A stretch of 12,842 nt of DNA from an uncultured bacterium (GTDB taxonomy: Bacteria > Bacillota_A > Clostridia > Oscillospirales > Oscillospiraceae): contig CAMEHJ010000009.1 in NCBI GenBank assembly GCA_945917385.1, positions 1 to 12,842 on the forward strand, read 5' to 3'. The notes below the pieces were generated by a model. It saw nothing but the letters and a program-made list of their open reading frames with translations, was not told the origin of the DNA and ran no database searches. The position numbers were made by a program, and so were the translations under genes. Every line of letters begins with the position of its first letter. The first letter of the stretch is position 1. Below, one piece after another: positions 6,432 to 12,842 of this stretch.

Positions 6432-6758
6432 ATGATCGATCCGCGCGACGTAATGAAAGTCCCCGACGAAAACTGGGAGGATTTCAAGAAAGAGGCCGCA
6501 AAGGACTTGCTTTACTACAAAGGCCCCGGCGACCTGCTTGATACGGCGGAGGGGCGTGCGAAGTTCTGCCGCCTCAACGAGACGGGCGTTTACAACAAGC
6601 CCGACCCGGACGCCCCAGGCTATAAGATCTGGGTGTTCGTCGTCAAGGGTGAGGGCATCATTATCAAAAAACGCAGCAAGGTGGACCCCAAGCTCATGGA
6701 GGATATTGAGTACGACGCAGACGGCAATTACGTCAGCAAGTCTTACGAGCCTGCATGA
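6432..6758 (+). CDS. Small conserved-looking protein of unknown function
   Basis: This is a 108-residue soluble, acidic and lysine-rich protein with no signal peptide or membrane segment. I do not recognise its family. The ATG at 6432 has GAGGAG 7 nt upstream, and codon use resembles its neighbours, so it is very likely a real gene. The central segment PGYKIWVFVVKGEGIIIKK (about 62-80) looks like paired beta strands. The N-terminal part (WEDFKKEAAKDLLYYKGPGD) and the end (MEDIEYDADGNYV) are polar and probably helical or loop. It follows the degV-like gene by 42 nt with no terminator between, and a strong hairpin lies 9 bp after its stop, so it should be the last gene of that operon. Confidence 0.72.
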   Translation: MIDPRDVMKVPDENWEDFKKEAAKDLLYYKGPGDLLDTAEGRAKFCRLNETGVYNKPDPDAPGYKIWVFVVKGEGIIIKKRSKVDPKLMEDIEYDADGNYVSKSYEPA

Positions 6759-6767
6759 CATAATAAT

Positions 6768-6805
6768 GCAAACGGCAGTCCGGATTTCTCCGGGCTGCCG
6801 TTTGC
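6768..6805. terminator. Bidirectional terminator hairpin between convergent operons
   Basis: A 16-bp stem with one G-T wobble (6768-6783 with 6790-6805) closes a 6-nt loop. It lies between the stop of the small gene at 6758 and the stop of the histidine kinase at 6811. The minus-strand transcript has the better U-rich tail (TTTGCATTATTAT); on the plus strand the T run is inside the stem, so termination there is likely but weaker. Confidence 0.72.
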
Positions 6806-6810
6806 CGCTC

Positions 6811-8127
6811 TCAGCACATTTCAAACAGAACGGTTATCTCAAAGCTCGTGTCCGTCTGCTCGACATTGCATATTCCGTTCATTTCCTTCATCATCGCCCG
6901 TATACTGTCAAGCCCTATGCGTGTGCCGGATTTTCCCTTACGCTGCGGCGACAGGGTGTTGAGCACTGAAATCCCCGCGTACCTGTCCGTATAAACGGTG
7001 CTGATAATTACGGGCGCGGACTTTTCCGCGTACTTGACGACGTTTGAGCAGATGTTATCGCTGATCCTGAAAGCGCTGTCGCGGTTGATGGTGATATGGC
7101 AGGCGCGCCATTCGAGCATGGTCTCAACCGAGAAACCGTTTGCCGTGAGGTATGTGACCGCGTCCTCCACGTGTCTGCGCAGAACCGGCTCCATCTCCTG
7201 CCCGGTGCTCTCGTTTGCGCGGCGGCTGTCCCGGTCGAGGGAATATTCAAACAGATTGTCGGACAGAAGCTTCATCTGCTGCGCCTTCGCGTCGATTTTG
7301 TTCAGATACTCCTTTAGCTGTTCCTCTCCGCTGTACCTGCCGCTCCGAAGTATCTCCGTGTACAGCAAAAGACTCGTCAGCGGTGTTCTGAGGTCGTGCG
7401 ACATTTCGGTGATGAGTCTGCGGTTTGCCTCCTGCAGCTCCGCCTCCTGCCTGACCTGGGCCAGAAACGCGCATCGCATGGAATTCATGCTGTTTGCAAG
7501 ATCAGTAAGCTCGTTATTCCCCTGCACGGACACCTCATAGTTGAGGTCGCCGCCCTCAAGTATCTGCACGTCGTTAGTGAGCCTGAGAATGTAGGTGATA
7601 AGCTCACTCGTACTGCGGATAAACAGCACAATAAAAATCAGAAAGCACAGACAGCCCTCGATAATCATGGCGAGCGTATAGTGCTGAAACGAGAAGTCCG
7701 CGTAGACGAGCGCCTGCACCTCCGCGTCTCTGAGTGTAAGCGGATAAAGCTTTGTGTCGTTGTCCGACGGTATTTCTACCGGCAGCGCGTACAGCCCATC
7801 CGGGTCTGCCGAGCTGTATATCCACGAATCCCCCTGAAAAAACTGGAGCATAACAACCGGCTGTCTCATCTTCCAGTCCTCAAGGTCTTTCAGGTTGTCG
7901 GTGCCGATGTCATGCTCCGTGATATAGTTCTGAAGGTCAACTATCAGCGACTGAGTTCTTTTTTCAATCAGGTTTCTGCTTGCGTAGCGATGTGCAAGAA
8001 AGGCGTTGACGCCCCAGTGCAGCGCGCAGAAAATAAGTACGCTGATGGCGGCGGAGGCGATTATCGTCCGCCCGAACCAGCCGCGCAGACCGTACATCTC
8101 AGCCCTGAGCAGTCTTTTCAGCTTCAT
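6811..8127 (-). CDS. Two-component sensor histidine kinase (HAMP-HisKA-HATPase)
   Basis: This is a 438-residue membrane sensor kinase. Order: TM1 (about 21-42), an extracytoplasmic sensing region of about 105 residues, TM2 (about 152-170) and a HAMP linker (about 171-222). Next is the dimerisation/phosphoacceptor helix with EMSHDLRTPLTSLLLYTEIL, phospho-His 244. The C-terminal ATPase domain has an N-box-like ISDNICSNVVKYAE and a G2-like KSGTRIGLDSIRAMM. A clear DxGxG G1 motif is not visible; a VLNTLS segment occupies that place, as in some Firmicutes kinases. The chosen ATG (8127) has a GGAAGGG upstream; the earlier ATG at 8151 has none. It overlaps the response-regulator gene by 29 nt, so the pair is translationally coupled. 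The signal is unknown. The short extracytoplasmic loop and the psd linkage suggest an envelope or membrane cue, which is inference. Confidence 0.93.
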   Translation of the reverse strand: MKLKRLLRAEMYGLRGWFGRTIIASAAISVLIFCALHWGVNAFLAHRYASRNLIEKRTQSLIVDLQNYITEHDIGTDNLKDLEDWKMRQPVVMLQFFQGDSWIYSSADPDGLYALPVEIPSDNDTKLYPLTLRDAEVQALVYADFSFQHYTLAMIIEGCLCFLIFIVLFIRSTSELITYILRLTNDVQILEGGDLNYEVSVQGNNELTDLANSMNSMRCAFLAQVRQEAELQEANRRLITEMSHDLRTPLTSLLLYTEILRSGRYSGEEQLKEYLNKIDAKAQQMKLLSDNLFEYSLDRDSRRANESTGQEMEPVLRRHVEDAVTYLTANGFSVETMLEWRACHITINRDSAFRISDNICSNVVKYAEKSAPVIISTVYTDRYAGISVLNTLSPQRKGKSGTRIGLDSIRAMMKEMNGICNVEQTDTSFEITVLFEMC

Positions 8128-8824
8128 ATCTGTATCCCTTCCCCCAGACATTTTTTATCTGTGTGGGATTTTGCGCATCGTCCTCGATTTTCATTCTGAG
8201 CTTGCGGATGTGAACCATGACGGTGCCGTTTGCGCTGTAAGTGTAGGGTTCCTCCCATACGCTCTCGTATATGTTCTGCGTTGAAAAAATCCTCTGCGGA
8301 TGCTGTATCATCAGGCTGAGAATTTTGTACTCAATATCGGTGAGGTCAAGCTCCTCCCCGTTCTTCCAGACCTCGTTGCGGTCGAGCGCGATACGGATGC
8401 ACCCAACTGTCATTATCCTGTCGGAGTTCATGGTGCAGGACTGGGTCTTTCCGCGGTACACGCAGTACCTGCGCAAAAGCGCCTTGACGCGGGCAATAAG
8501 CTCTGAATACGAGAAGGGCTTTGCCAGATAGTCGTCTCCCCCGGCGGTAAGGCCTATGGTCTTGTCCGACTCCTGCGCCTTCGCCGTCAGAAACAGTATC
8601 GGCACATTCGACACCTTCCGTATCTCCTCGCACACCTTCAGCCCCGACATTCCGGGCAGCATTATATCAAGTATGACAAGGTCCACCGCCTCATTGAGCT
8701 TGCTCAGCGCTTCCTCGCCGGAGCCTGCCTCAAGAATAATGTAGCCCTCTCCGCCGAGCAGGATGCGTATCCCCTCTCTGATATCCGGTTCGTCCTCGAC
8801 AACAAGAATAACCTGTCTGTCCAT
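8099..8824 (-). CDS. OmpR/PhoB-family response regulator (VanR-like)
   Basis: This is a 241-residue DNA-binding response regulator and partner of the histidine kinase that overlaps its 3' end by 29 nt. The receiver domain has the acidic pocket E10-D11, phosphoacceptor D53 (VILDIMLPGMSG), T80 (ILFLTAK) and K102 (DDYLAKPFSY). The C-terminal winged-helix domain has ELDLTDIEYKILSLMIQHP, the turn IFSTQNIYESVWEE and recognition-helix region NGTVMVHIRKLRMKIE, ending VWGKGYRYE. The start is the ATG at 8824: a GGAGG (inside the upstream ATGGAGG) lies 8 nt before it, so the ATG at 8839 is probably not used. It follows psd by 30 nt on the same strand with no terminator, indicating co-transcription. It may bind the TTTAAG repeats upstream of psd. 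Confidence 0.95.
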   Translation of the reverse strand: MDRQVILVVEDEPDIREGIRILLGGEGYIILEAGSGEEALSKLNEAVDLVILDIMLPGMSGLKVCEEIRKVSNVPILFLTAKAQESDKTIGLTAGGDDYLAKPFSYSELIARVKALLRRYCVYRGKTQSCTMNSDRIMTVGCIRIALDRNEVWKNGEELDLTDIEYKILSLMIQHPQRIFSTQNIYESVWEEPYTYSANGTVMVHIRKLRMKIEDDAQNPTQIKNVWGKGYRYEAEKTAQG

Positions 8825-8854
8825 TTGCCGTGCCTCCATGGATGTTATGTAAAC

Positions 8855-9667
8855 TCAGCCTATGCTTGCGACCTCCGCGCCCTGTCGGACATGTCGCTCC
8901 TTATCGCTGTCGATTATGCCGCAATACTCCGGCATGAGCCTGAGCGAGTCCTTGACTGCCTTGGTAAACAGGAGGATGATCGTTGAACCTGCAAGCTCAA
9001 AGTGACCCATTTCCTCGCCGCGCTTTGCTTCCTCGCCCGCTTTGTTGTGAACAATGCCGCCGACGAGCATTGCCCCGACCTCGATCTGGGCGACAAGGCC
9101 GAAGTTCTTGGTGTGAAGCAGGCTCCACTGTCTGCGGTTCAGGCGGTAGACGGGTACGGTACTGCACGCGATGGGCTGCACTGCGTGCAGCTTGCCGTCG
9201 ATCCAGTGCCCCTTTGAGTGGATACAGTCGTCGATATAGCAGAAGTGGTGGTAGTCGTTTGCGCGCAGGCGGAATATCATGCAAAGCCCATCTTTGAATT
9301 TGTCGGCCGTCTCCTTTTCGGGAATAAGGTCGTTCATTCTGTAAAGCGAGCCTTTGACGCGAAACTCTGCGCCGTCGTTGATATCGTAAATACTCAGAAG
9401 GCCGTCACATGGGCTTATCATTACCCCGTCTCTGTGTGCAAGGCTGCCAAGCGGTCTGAAGCGTGCGAAGAAATCCGCGAAGCTGTTGAAGCGCTGACCC
9501 TGAAACTCGTCCATGCTTATGTTATTCCTCTGGATATACGGCCTGATCATTATCCTTGACGCCGGACTCTGCATGAATTTTGCGGCAAGCGGCAGAAGCT
9601 TTGAATTGAGTATGGCCTTCATGACAAGCCTGCCGAAAACGGAAGAGTAAAGAAAATCAACGCACAT
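8855..9667 (-). CDS. psd: Phosphatidylserine decarboxylase proenzyme
   Basis: Psd converts phosphatidylserine to phosphatidylethanolamine at the membrane. The 270-residue proenzyme contains the self-cleavage motif FELAGSTIILLF; cleavage before S228 would leave a pyruvoyl alpha subunit of about 43 residues. Other family blocks are SFADFFARFRPL (about 62-73), ISPCDGLLSIYD (84-95, triad Asp88), RLRANDYHHFCYID (133-146) and FGLVAQIEVGAMLVGGIV (189-206). The second His of the usual HxxH (His147 in E. coli) is Cys143 here. The length is typical of clostridial-type Psd. The ATG at 9667 has GAGGT 8 nt upstream; a GTG at 9682 is open but less suitable. It heads an operon with the response regulator and histidine kinase. 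No pss gene is in the window, but cdsA lies 2 kb away. Confidence 0.95.
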   Translation of the reverse strand: MCVDFLYSSVFGRLVMKAILNSKLLPLAAKFMQSPASRIMIRPYIQRNNISMDEFQGQRFNSFADFFARFRPLGSLAHRDGVMISPCDGLLSIYDINDGAEFRVKGSLYRMNDLIPEKETADKFKDGLCMIFRLRANDYHHFCYIDDCIHSKGHWIDGKLHAVQPIACSTVPVYRLNRRQWSLLHTKNFGLVAQIEVGAMLVGGIVHNKAGEEAKRGEEMGHFELAGSTIILLFTKAVKDSLRLMPEYCGIIDSDKERHVRQGAEVASIG

Positions 9668-9731
9668 TTGTGCACACCTCACTGAAAGCGGTAGTATTCT
9701 GCGATTATCGTCCGCAGTTTAACACAGCTAT

Positions 9732-9773
9732 CTTTTAAAAGGGCTGCACAAATCCTTAAAGATTCTTAAAGAA
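9732..9773. promoter_or_regulatory. TTTAAG-type repeat cluster upstream of psd (candidate operator)
   Basis: Three related palindromic elements lie in the psd upstream region: CTTTTAAAAG (9732-9741), ATCCTTAAAGAT (9752-9763) and TTCTTAAAGAA (9763-9773). Their centres are about 21 and 10.5 bp apart, that is, on the same helix face. The last two also form a direct repeat CTTAAAGA (9755 and 9765), which on the minus strand reads TTTAAG-N4-TTTAAG. Tandem hexamers at about one-turn spacing are typical of OmpR-family regulators. No strong consensus -10/-35 pair is visible downstream, as expected for an activated promoter. Confidence 0.5.
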
Positions 9774-9786
9774 TTAAATAATTTGC

Positions 9787-9819
9787 AGAAAAGGGAAAGC
9801 CTGTGCTTTCCCTTTTTCA
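9787..9819 (-). terminator. Rho-independent terminator of the ATPase gene
   Basis: An 11-bp perfect stem (9790-9800 with 9805-9815, AAAGGGAAAGC pairing GCTTTCCCTTT) closes a 4-nt loop. It lies about 15 bp beyond the stop of the minus-strand ATPase gene, with a T-rich 3' arm on that strand. It also separates the ATPase gene from psd. Confidence 0.78.
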
Positions 9820-9829
9820 GAGTTAACAA

Positions 9830-11524
9830 TTATTTCAGGTTGCCGAACAGGCCTCTGATGAGTGCACCGGAGCCGCTGCGCATGACGGAGCTGAGCGCGT
9901 TTCTCGCCGCGCGCTTCGCAATCGTCTGTGCGCTTGTGGTCTTGCCGCCGGTTGCGGCGTTTATCAGATTGGTGCTCAGTGCGCTGGCGACGGAGGAAGC
10001 CGCGCTGCTCACTGCCTGCTGAGCGACCTTTTTCTTCTTTGCCGCTTCCTTCTCGGCTGCCTTTGCCGCGGCTGCAGCCTCCTTCTCGGCTGCCTTCGCG
10101 GCGGCGGCTTCTTCCTTCATTCTCTGCTTTTCGGCGGCGGCCTCCTCCTTGAGTCTCTGCTTCTCGGCGGCGGCCTCCTCCTTGAGTCTCTGCTTCTCGG
10201 CGGCGGCCTCGGCCTCGGCCTCCGCGCGCTGGCGCTCAAGCTCCTGCGTTGCCTTGTTTATAATCTCGTAGGCGGATTCTCTGTCAACGGTCTCTCTGTA
10301 CTTGTCGTCAAGCTCGTCGAATGCGATAAGCTTTTTGACCTTCGATTCGTCGGCCTCGCCCATAAGGCTCTGCGGCGGGAGGATAAATGCGCGCTCGACA
10401 ACCGAGGGGATGCCCTTCTCGTCGAGGAAGCTTACAAGCGCCTCACCGACGGCAAGCTCCATGATGGCGCTCTCGGTGTCGAATTTCGGGTTGACTCTGA
10501 ACGCCTTTGCCGCGGCGCGGACGGACTTCTGCTCTGCGGGGGTGTAGGCTCTGAGCGCGTGCTGGACGCGGTTGGAGAGCTGGGCGAGAACGTCGTTCGG
10601 GATGTCGGACGGGCTCTGGCTGATGAAGTAGACGCCGACGCCCTTGGAGCGGATGAGCTTCACTACCTGAACTATCTTCTGTACAAGCGCCTTGGGAGCG
10701 TCGGAAAACAGCAGGTGCGCCTCGTCAAAGAAGAATATCATCTTCGGCTTTTCGAGGTCGCCGACCTCAGGCAGCTTCTCAAAAAGCTCCGTCAGCATCC
10801 ACAGCAGGAATGTGCCGTAGACGGTCGGACTCTGAACAAGGCGCTTGCTGGAGAGGATGTTGATGTAGCCGCGGCCGTCGCCGTCGGTGCACATCCAGTC
10901 GTTGATATTAAGCTCCGGCTCACCGAAGAACAGCTCTCCTCCCTCAGTCTCGAAGGCGAGAAGCGCGCGCTGAATCGCGCCGATGGACGCAGCGGACACA
11001 TTGCCGTACTCCACGGTGAACTCCGCTCTGTTCTCCCCGACGTACTGGAGCATTGCCCGAAGGTCCTTGAGGTCGAGCAGCAGCAGGCCCGTGTCGTCTG
11101 CCACCTTGAATACTATATTGAGAACGCCAGTCTGAATCTCCGTCAGACCGAGCAGTCGAGCGAGCAGTGTCGGCCCCATTTCGGACACAGTGACACGCAC
11201 GGGGTGACCCATCTCACCGAAGATGTCCCAGAATCTTGTCGGGTAGCCCTTGTATTCAAAGCCCTCGATTCCGAATCTCTCAATGCGCTTTTGCATATCC
11301 TCGCTGTTCTTGCCGGGCATACACATTCCGGAAAGGTCGCCCTTGATATCCGCGAGAAAAACGGGCACCCCCATATCCGAGAAAGACTCAGCCATAACTT
11401 TCATTGTGATGGTCTTTCCTGTGCCGGTCGCGCCTGCTATCAGGCCGTGGCGGTTAGCCATCTCAGGCAGAAGGAAAAGATTCTTATCGGACTGAGCAAG
11501 CCAGACTTTGTTCTCCGCGTACAT
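9830..11524 (-). CDS. HerA/DUF853-type P-loop ATPase with Ala/Glu/Lys-rich tail
   Basis: This is a 564-residue protein of the DUF853 (YjgR) group in the HerA/FtsK-like ATPase superfamily, often annotated as a helicase; the cellular role is poorly known. Walker A is GATGTGKT (31-38), Walker B is [12 protein letters not shown] (262-273). The diagnostic block [12 protein letters not shown] (56-67) and sensor-like [20 protein letters not shown] (299-318) are also present. The ATPase core ends near residue 400. Residues about 424-500 form a highly charged predicted coiled coil with three copies of an AAAEKQR(L/M)KEE unit and two of [11 protein letters not shown]. An Ala/Ser-rich C-terminus ends [12 protein letters not shown]. 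The ATG at 11524 has GGGAGG 8 nt upstream. It is monocistronic, divergent from cdsA, and cytoplasmic by sequence. Confidence 0.9.
   Translation of the reverse strand: MYAENKVWLAQSDKNLFLLPEMANRHGLIAGATGTGKTITMKVMAESFSDMGVPVFLADIKGDLSGMCMPGKNSEDMQKRIERFGIEGFEYKGYPTRFWDIFGEMGHPVRVTVSEMGPTLLARLLGLTEIQTGVLNIVFKVADDTGLLLLDLKDLRAMLQYVGENRAEFTVEYGNVSAASIGAIQRALLAFETEGGELFFGEPELNINDWMCTDGDGRGYINILSSKRLVQSPTVYGTFLLWMLTELFEKLPEVGDLEKPKMIFFFDEAHLLFSDAPKALVQKIVQVVKLIRSKGVGVYFISQSPSDIPNDVLAQLSNRVQHALRAYTPAEQKSVRAAAKAFRVNPKFDTESAIMELAVGEALVSFLDEKGIPSVVERAFILPPQSLMGEADESKVKKLIAFDELDDKYRETVDRESAYEIINKATQELERQRAEAEAEAAAEKQRLKEEAAAEKQRLKEEAAAEKQRMKEEAAAAKAAEKEAAAAAKAAEKEAAKKKKVAQQAVSSAASSVASALSTNLINAATGGKTTSAQTIAKRAARNALSSVMRSGSGALIRGLFGNLK
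10132..10197. repeat. 33-bp perfect tandem repeat inside the ATPase gene
   Basis: Two identical 33-bp units (10132-10164 and 10165-10197) are preceded by a diverged third copy at about 10099-10131. Each encodes 11 residues of the AAAEKQR(L/M)KEE coiled-coil repeat. Loss or gain of a unit stays in frame. Confidence 0.9.
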
Positions 11525-11557
11525 ATTTCTGTCCTCCCGTTTCACAAATATAAGCAT

Positions 11558-11586
11558 ATAATATCACAGCTTTTTTTCTCACACAA
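11558..11586 (-). promoter_or_regulatory. Candidate promoter of the HerA-like ATPase gene
   Basis: TATTAT (11563-11558, 5 of 6) is preceded at 17 bp by TTGTGT (11586-11581, 3 of 6). The predicted start is about 25-30 nt before the ATG at 11524. The weak -35 lowers confidence. Confidence 0.45.
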
Positions 11587-11661
11587 CAACAAAATACCGT
11601 AATCTTCGCTTCGCTTAACAGTTTTTTTACAAGCTGCGGCACTTCCCGCGGTTTATTTGTG

Positions 11662-11690
11662 TTGAGTTTCCGGACAAAATATGATATCTT
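11662..11690 (+). promoter_or_regulatory. Candidate promoter of cdsA
   Basis: TTGAGT (4 of 6) and TATCTT (4 of 6) are 17 bp apart, about 65 bp before the TTG start of cdsA. Both elements are imperfect. The 14-bp inverted repeat at 11704-11717 would lie just after the transcription start. Confidence 0.4.
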
Positions 11691-11703
11691 AATTAAAGTA
11701 TAT

Positions 11704-11717
11704 TTAAGAAATCTTAA
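11704..11717. repeat. Inverted repeat in the cdsA leader
   Basis: TTAAGA-AA-TCTTAA is a perfect 6+6 dyad. ATCTTAATT also occurs twice as a direct repeat 25 bp apart (11686 and 11711). The core TTTAAGAA(A)TCTT closely resembles the repeats upstream of psd. The region is AT-rich, so chance occurrence is possible. Confidence 0.4.
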
Positions 11718-11755
11718 TTTTCCCAGTTATTTGCAGCCTGAAAGAGGGATATTAT

Positions 11756-12556
11756 TTGAAACAAAGAGTTATATCGGCAGTGGTTTTGCTGGCAATCACC
11801 TTATTCTGCATATTTATCTCACCCGTTGTCAGAGTGCTTTTCTTCGCTCTCTGCGGTATGCTCTGCGCCTATGAGCTGAGCAAGAATTTTGAAAAGCTTG
11901 ACGCAAGCTGTACTCTCTGGGTAATGCTCGTCTACCTCACGGGGCAGGCCGCGCTCGTGCTTGTAGGGGCAAATCTCTTCTACTACGCGGCGTGGTTTGT
12001 TTTCTGCCAGTACCTTTCGCTTTTCTCCGGCATCATCCACCTCAAGGTCGGCGGCAAGGGCGCACTCTACACGCTTGCGGGGCTTGCCTACCCCTGTGTT
12101 CTTTTCTCGATAATCATGGTCATTTCCGTCTCCGAAATCTGGCGTGAGACGCTTGCTTTGGGTGCAGCGTCCGCATGGCTGTGCGACACCTTTGCCCTCT
12201 TCGGCGGCATGAAATTCGGCAAACACAAGCTTGCCCCCCATGTCAGCCCCAAAAAGACCGTTGAGGGCGCTGTCTGCGGTATGCTCTCCGCCATCCCCAC
12301 CGGCATCATAATCTCTCTTCTGTCAAATTATCTCACGCCCATTCCCATGTGGCTGTGCATCGTTACCGCGTTTCTCTGCGCCGCCATGGGTCAGATCGGC
12401 GACCTTGCCGAGTCTCTTATTAAGCGCATGATCGGCGTCAAGGATTTCAGTAACCTCATCCCCGGTCACGGCGGGATGTTCGACCGCGTGGACAGTCTGC
12501 TTTTCTCCATTCCTACGGCGTACTTCTGCCTGTACTTCGCGTCCCTTTTCGCGTAA
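11756..12556 (+). CDS. cdsA: Phosphatidate cytidylyltransferase (CDP-diacylglycerol synthase)
   Basis: CdsA is an integral membrane enzyme making CDP-diacylglycerol from phosphatidate and CTP, the branch point for all bacterial phospholipids. The 266-residue protein, with about eight hydrophobic segments, carries the full family signature from S220 to D246 (SLIKRMIGVKDFSNLIPGHG, then GMFDRVD). It also has VSPKKTVEGAVCG (163-175) and the metal/nucleotide-site Asp144 in WLCDTFALFGG. Translation should begin at the TTG at 11756 (MKQRV), because an AAAGAGGG sits about 7 nt upstream and there is no nearby in-frame ATG. A TTG start implies modest translation. It stands alone here, not next to uppS/dxr as in many Firmicutes, and is divergent from the ATPase gene. 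A terminator follows at 12579. Confidence 0.96.
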   Translation: MKQRVISAVVLLAITLFCIFISPVVRVLFFALCGMLCAYELSKNFEKLDASCTLWVMLVYLTGQAALVLVGANLFYYAAWFVFCQYLSLFSGIIHLKVGGKGALYTLAGLAYPCVLFSIIMVISVSEIWRETLALGAASAWLCDTFALFGGMKFGKHKLAPHVSPKKTVEGAVCGMLSAIPTGIIISLLSNYLTPIPMWLCIVTAFLCAAMGQIGDLAESLIKRMIGVKDFSNLIPGHGGMFDRVDSLLFSIPTAYFCLYFASLFA

Positions 12557-12578
12557 TTTCTGCATTGCTATAAAGCTC

Positions 12579-12608
12579 AAAACCACCGGCTCGGCCGGTG
12601 GTTTTGTC
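12579..12608. terminator. Bidirectional intrinsic terminator between cdsA and hypA
   Basis: A 12-bp perfect stem (12579-12590 with 12594-12605, AAAACCACCGGC pairing GCCGGTGGTTTT) closes a tight 3-nt loop. The A run on the left and T run on the right let it serve cdsA on the plus strand and the convergent hypA on the minus strand. Confidence 0.85.
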
Positions 12609-12622
12609 TTATGAATTCATTT

Positions 12623-12842
12623 TTATTCCGCAAGCAGAATTTCCTTCAGCGTCAGCTCTCTGCCGGATATCGGGTTGAGCTTCGTCCCCGAACACTTCGG
12701 ACAGCGGAGGTCGTTCAGATCCGCCGTAAACGTCTCGCCGCAGTCAAGGCACTGCGCCTTACCCTCCAGAGTCTCAACTATCATGGCGGTGTCTGCAAAT
12801 TCGGTCCCGTCAATTACGGCCTGCCAGCAGTCCTCAAGAAAG
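12623..12842 (-). CDS. hypA: Hydrogenase maturation nickel metallochaperone HypA (partial, 5' end beyond the window)
   Basis: The last 72 residues of HypA are visible, ending at the TAA at 12625-12623. HypA delivers nickel, with HypB, to [NiFe] hydrogenase (and in some bacteria urease). The zinc-ribbon is complete: AQCLDCGETF and LRCPKCSGTKLN give the two CxxC pairs (residues 31, 34, 47 and 50 of the fragment). They are followed by the family C-terminus ISGRELTLKEILLAE. The nickel-binding MHE N-terminus lies to the right of the window. The gene should be the last of a leftward operon, possibly with hypB, ending at the bidirectional hairpin at 12579. Its presence suggests hydrogen metabolism, as in many fermentative clostridia. 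Confidence 0.93.
   Translation of the reverse strand, partial: FLEDCWQAVIDGTEFADTAMIVETLEGKAQCLDCGETFTADLNDLRCPKCSGTKLNPISGRELTLKEILLAE

Noticed and set aside
6261..6824. 187-codon minus-strand open frame opposite the small gene at 6432 as an alternative to that gene
   Set aside because: It crosses the bidirectional terminator and overlaps the end of the kinase gene. The plus-strand gene has a proper ribosome binding site and operon position.
7396..8199. 267-codon plus-strand open frame opposite the histidine kinase
   Set aside because: It is antisense to a clear kinase and its overlap with the response regulator. It shows no domains.
10099..10200. Tandem 33-bp repeats as a CRISPR array
   Set aside because: The units are directly adjacent with no spacers and are in frame inside a gene, so they are a coding repeat.
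10559..11602. 347-codon plus-strand open frame opposite the HerA-like ATPase gene
   Set aside because: It is fully antisense to the ATPase with its intact Walker motifs, and its protein is His/Val/Leu-rich without domains. It is an antisense shadow.

Overview
The window is an ordinary-looking chromosomal stretch from a Gram-positive anaerobe. It is most likely a clostridial (Oscillospirales/Ruminococcaceae-type) genome of moderate, slightly GC-rich composition. Supporting signs are strong purine-rich ribosome binding sites (GGAGG), sigma-A promoters with 17-bp spacers, an FMN riboswitch controlling an ECF-type riboflavin transporter (RibU), a SpoVB-like flippase, an OmpR/VanR-like two-component pair, and a HypA nickel chaperone. 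No phage, transposon, CRISPR array, tRNA or rRNA was seen. The GC-rich third codon positions create many long antisense open frames; I judge these to be shadows.

Layout, left to right. The 5' part of nrdR (minus, cut by the window edge) is followed by a cytidylate-kinase-like gene (minus) with its own promoter and terminator. A SpoVB/MATE-type flippase (plus) diverges from that gene. The flippase runs convergently into ribU (minus), and the two coding regions overlap by 89 bp. ribU is preceded by a complete FMN riboswitch with a terminator platform. The ribU promoter is back to back with a promoter for a SLOG/DUF1273 gene (plus), and their -35 boxes lie on the same bases. Next is a plus-strand cluster: an O-antigen-ligase-like membrane protein, a DegV/FakB-type fatty-acid-binding protein overlapping it by 8 nt, and a small protein of unknown function. 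The cluster ends in a strong hairpin shared with the convergent operon on the other strand.

That minus-strand operon reads psd (phosphatidylserine decarboxylase), then an OmpR-family response regulator, then a sensor histidine kinase. Upstream of psd is a cluster of TTTAAG-type repeats spaced by whole helical turns. Further right is a HerA/DUF853-type ATPase (minus) with a long alanine/glutamate/lysine-rich tail and a 33-bp DNA repeat. It is divergent from cdsA (plus, TTG start). The window ends in the 3' part of hypA (minus), separated from cdsA by a bidirectional terminator.

Common thread: cdsA (CDP-diacylglycerol), psd (phosphatidylethanolamine) and the DegV protein (fatty acid) are all membrane-lipid genes. 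A two-component system is apparently co-transcribed with psd, and similar TTTAAGAA/TCTTAA sequences occur upstream of both psd and cdsA. A locally encoded lipid-responsive regulon is therefore a testable idea, but it remains inference. The best directly visible regulatory architecture is the shared -35 divergent promoter plus riboswitch at about 3200-3445.
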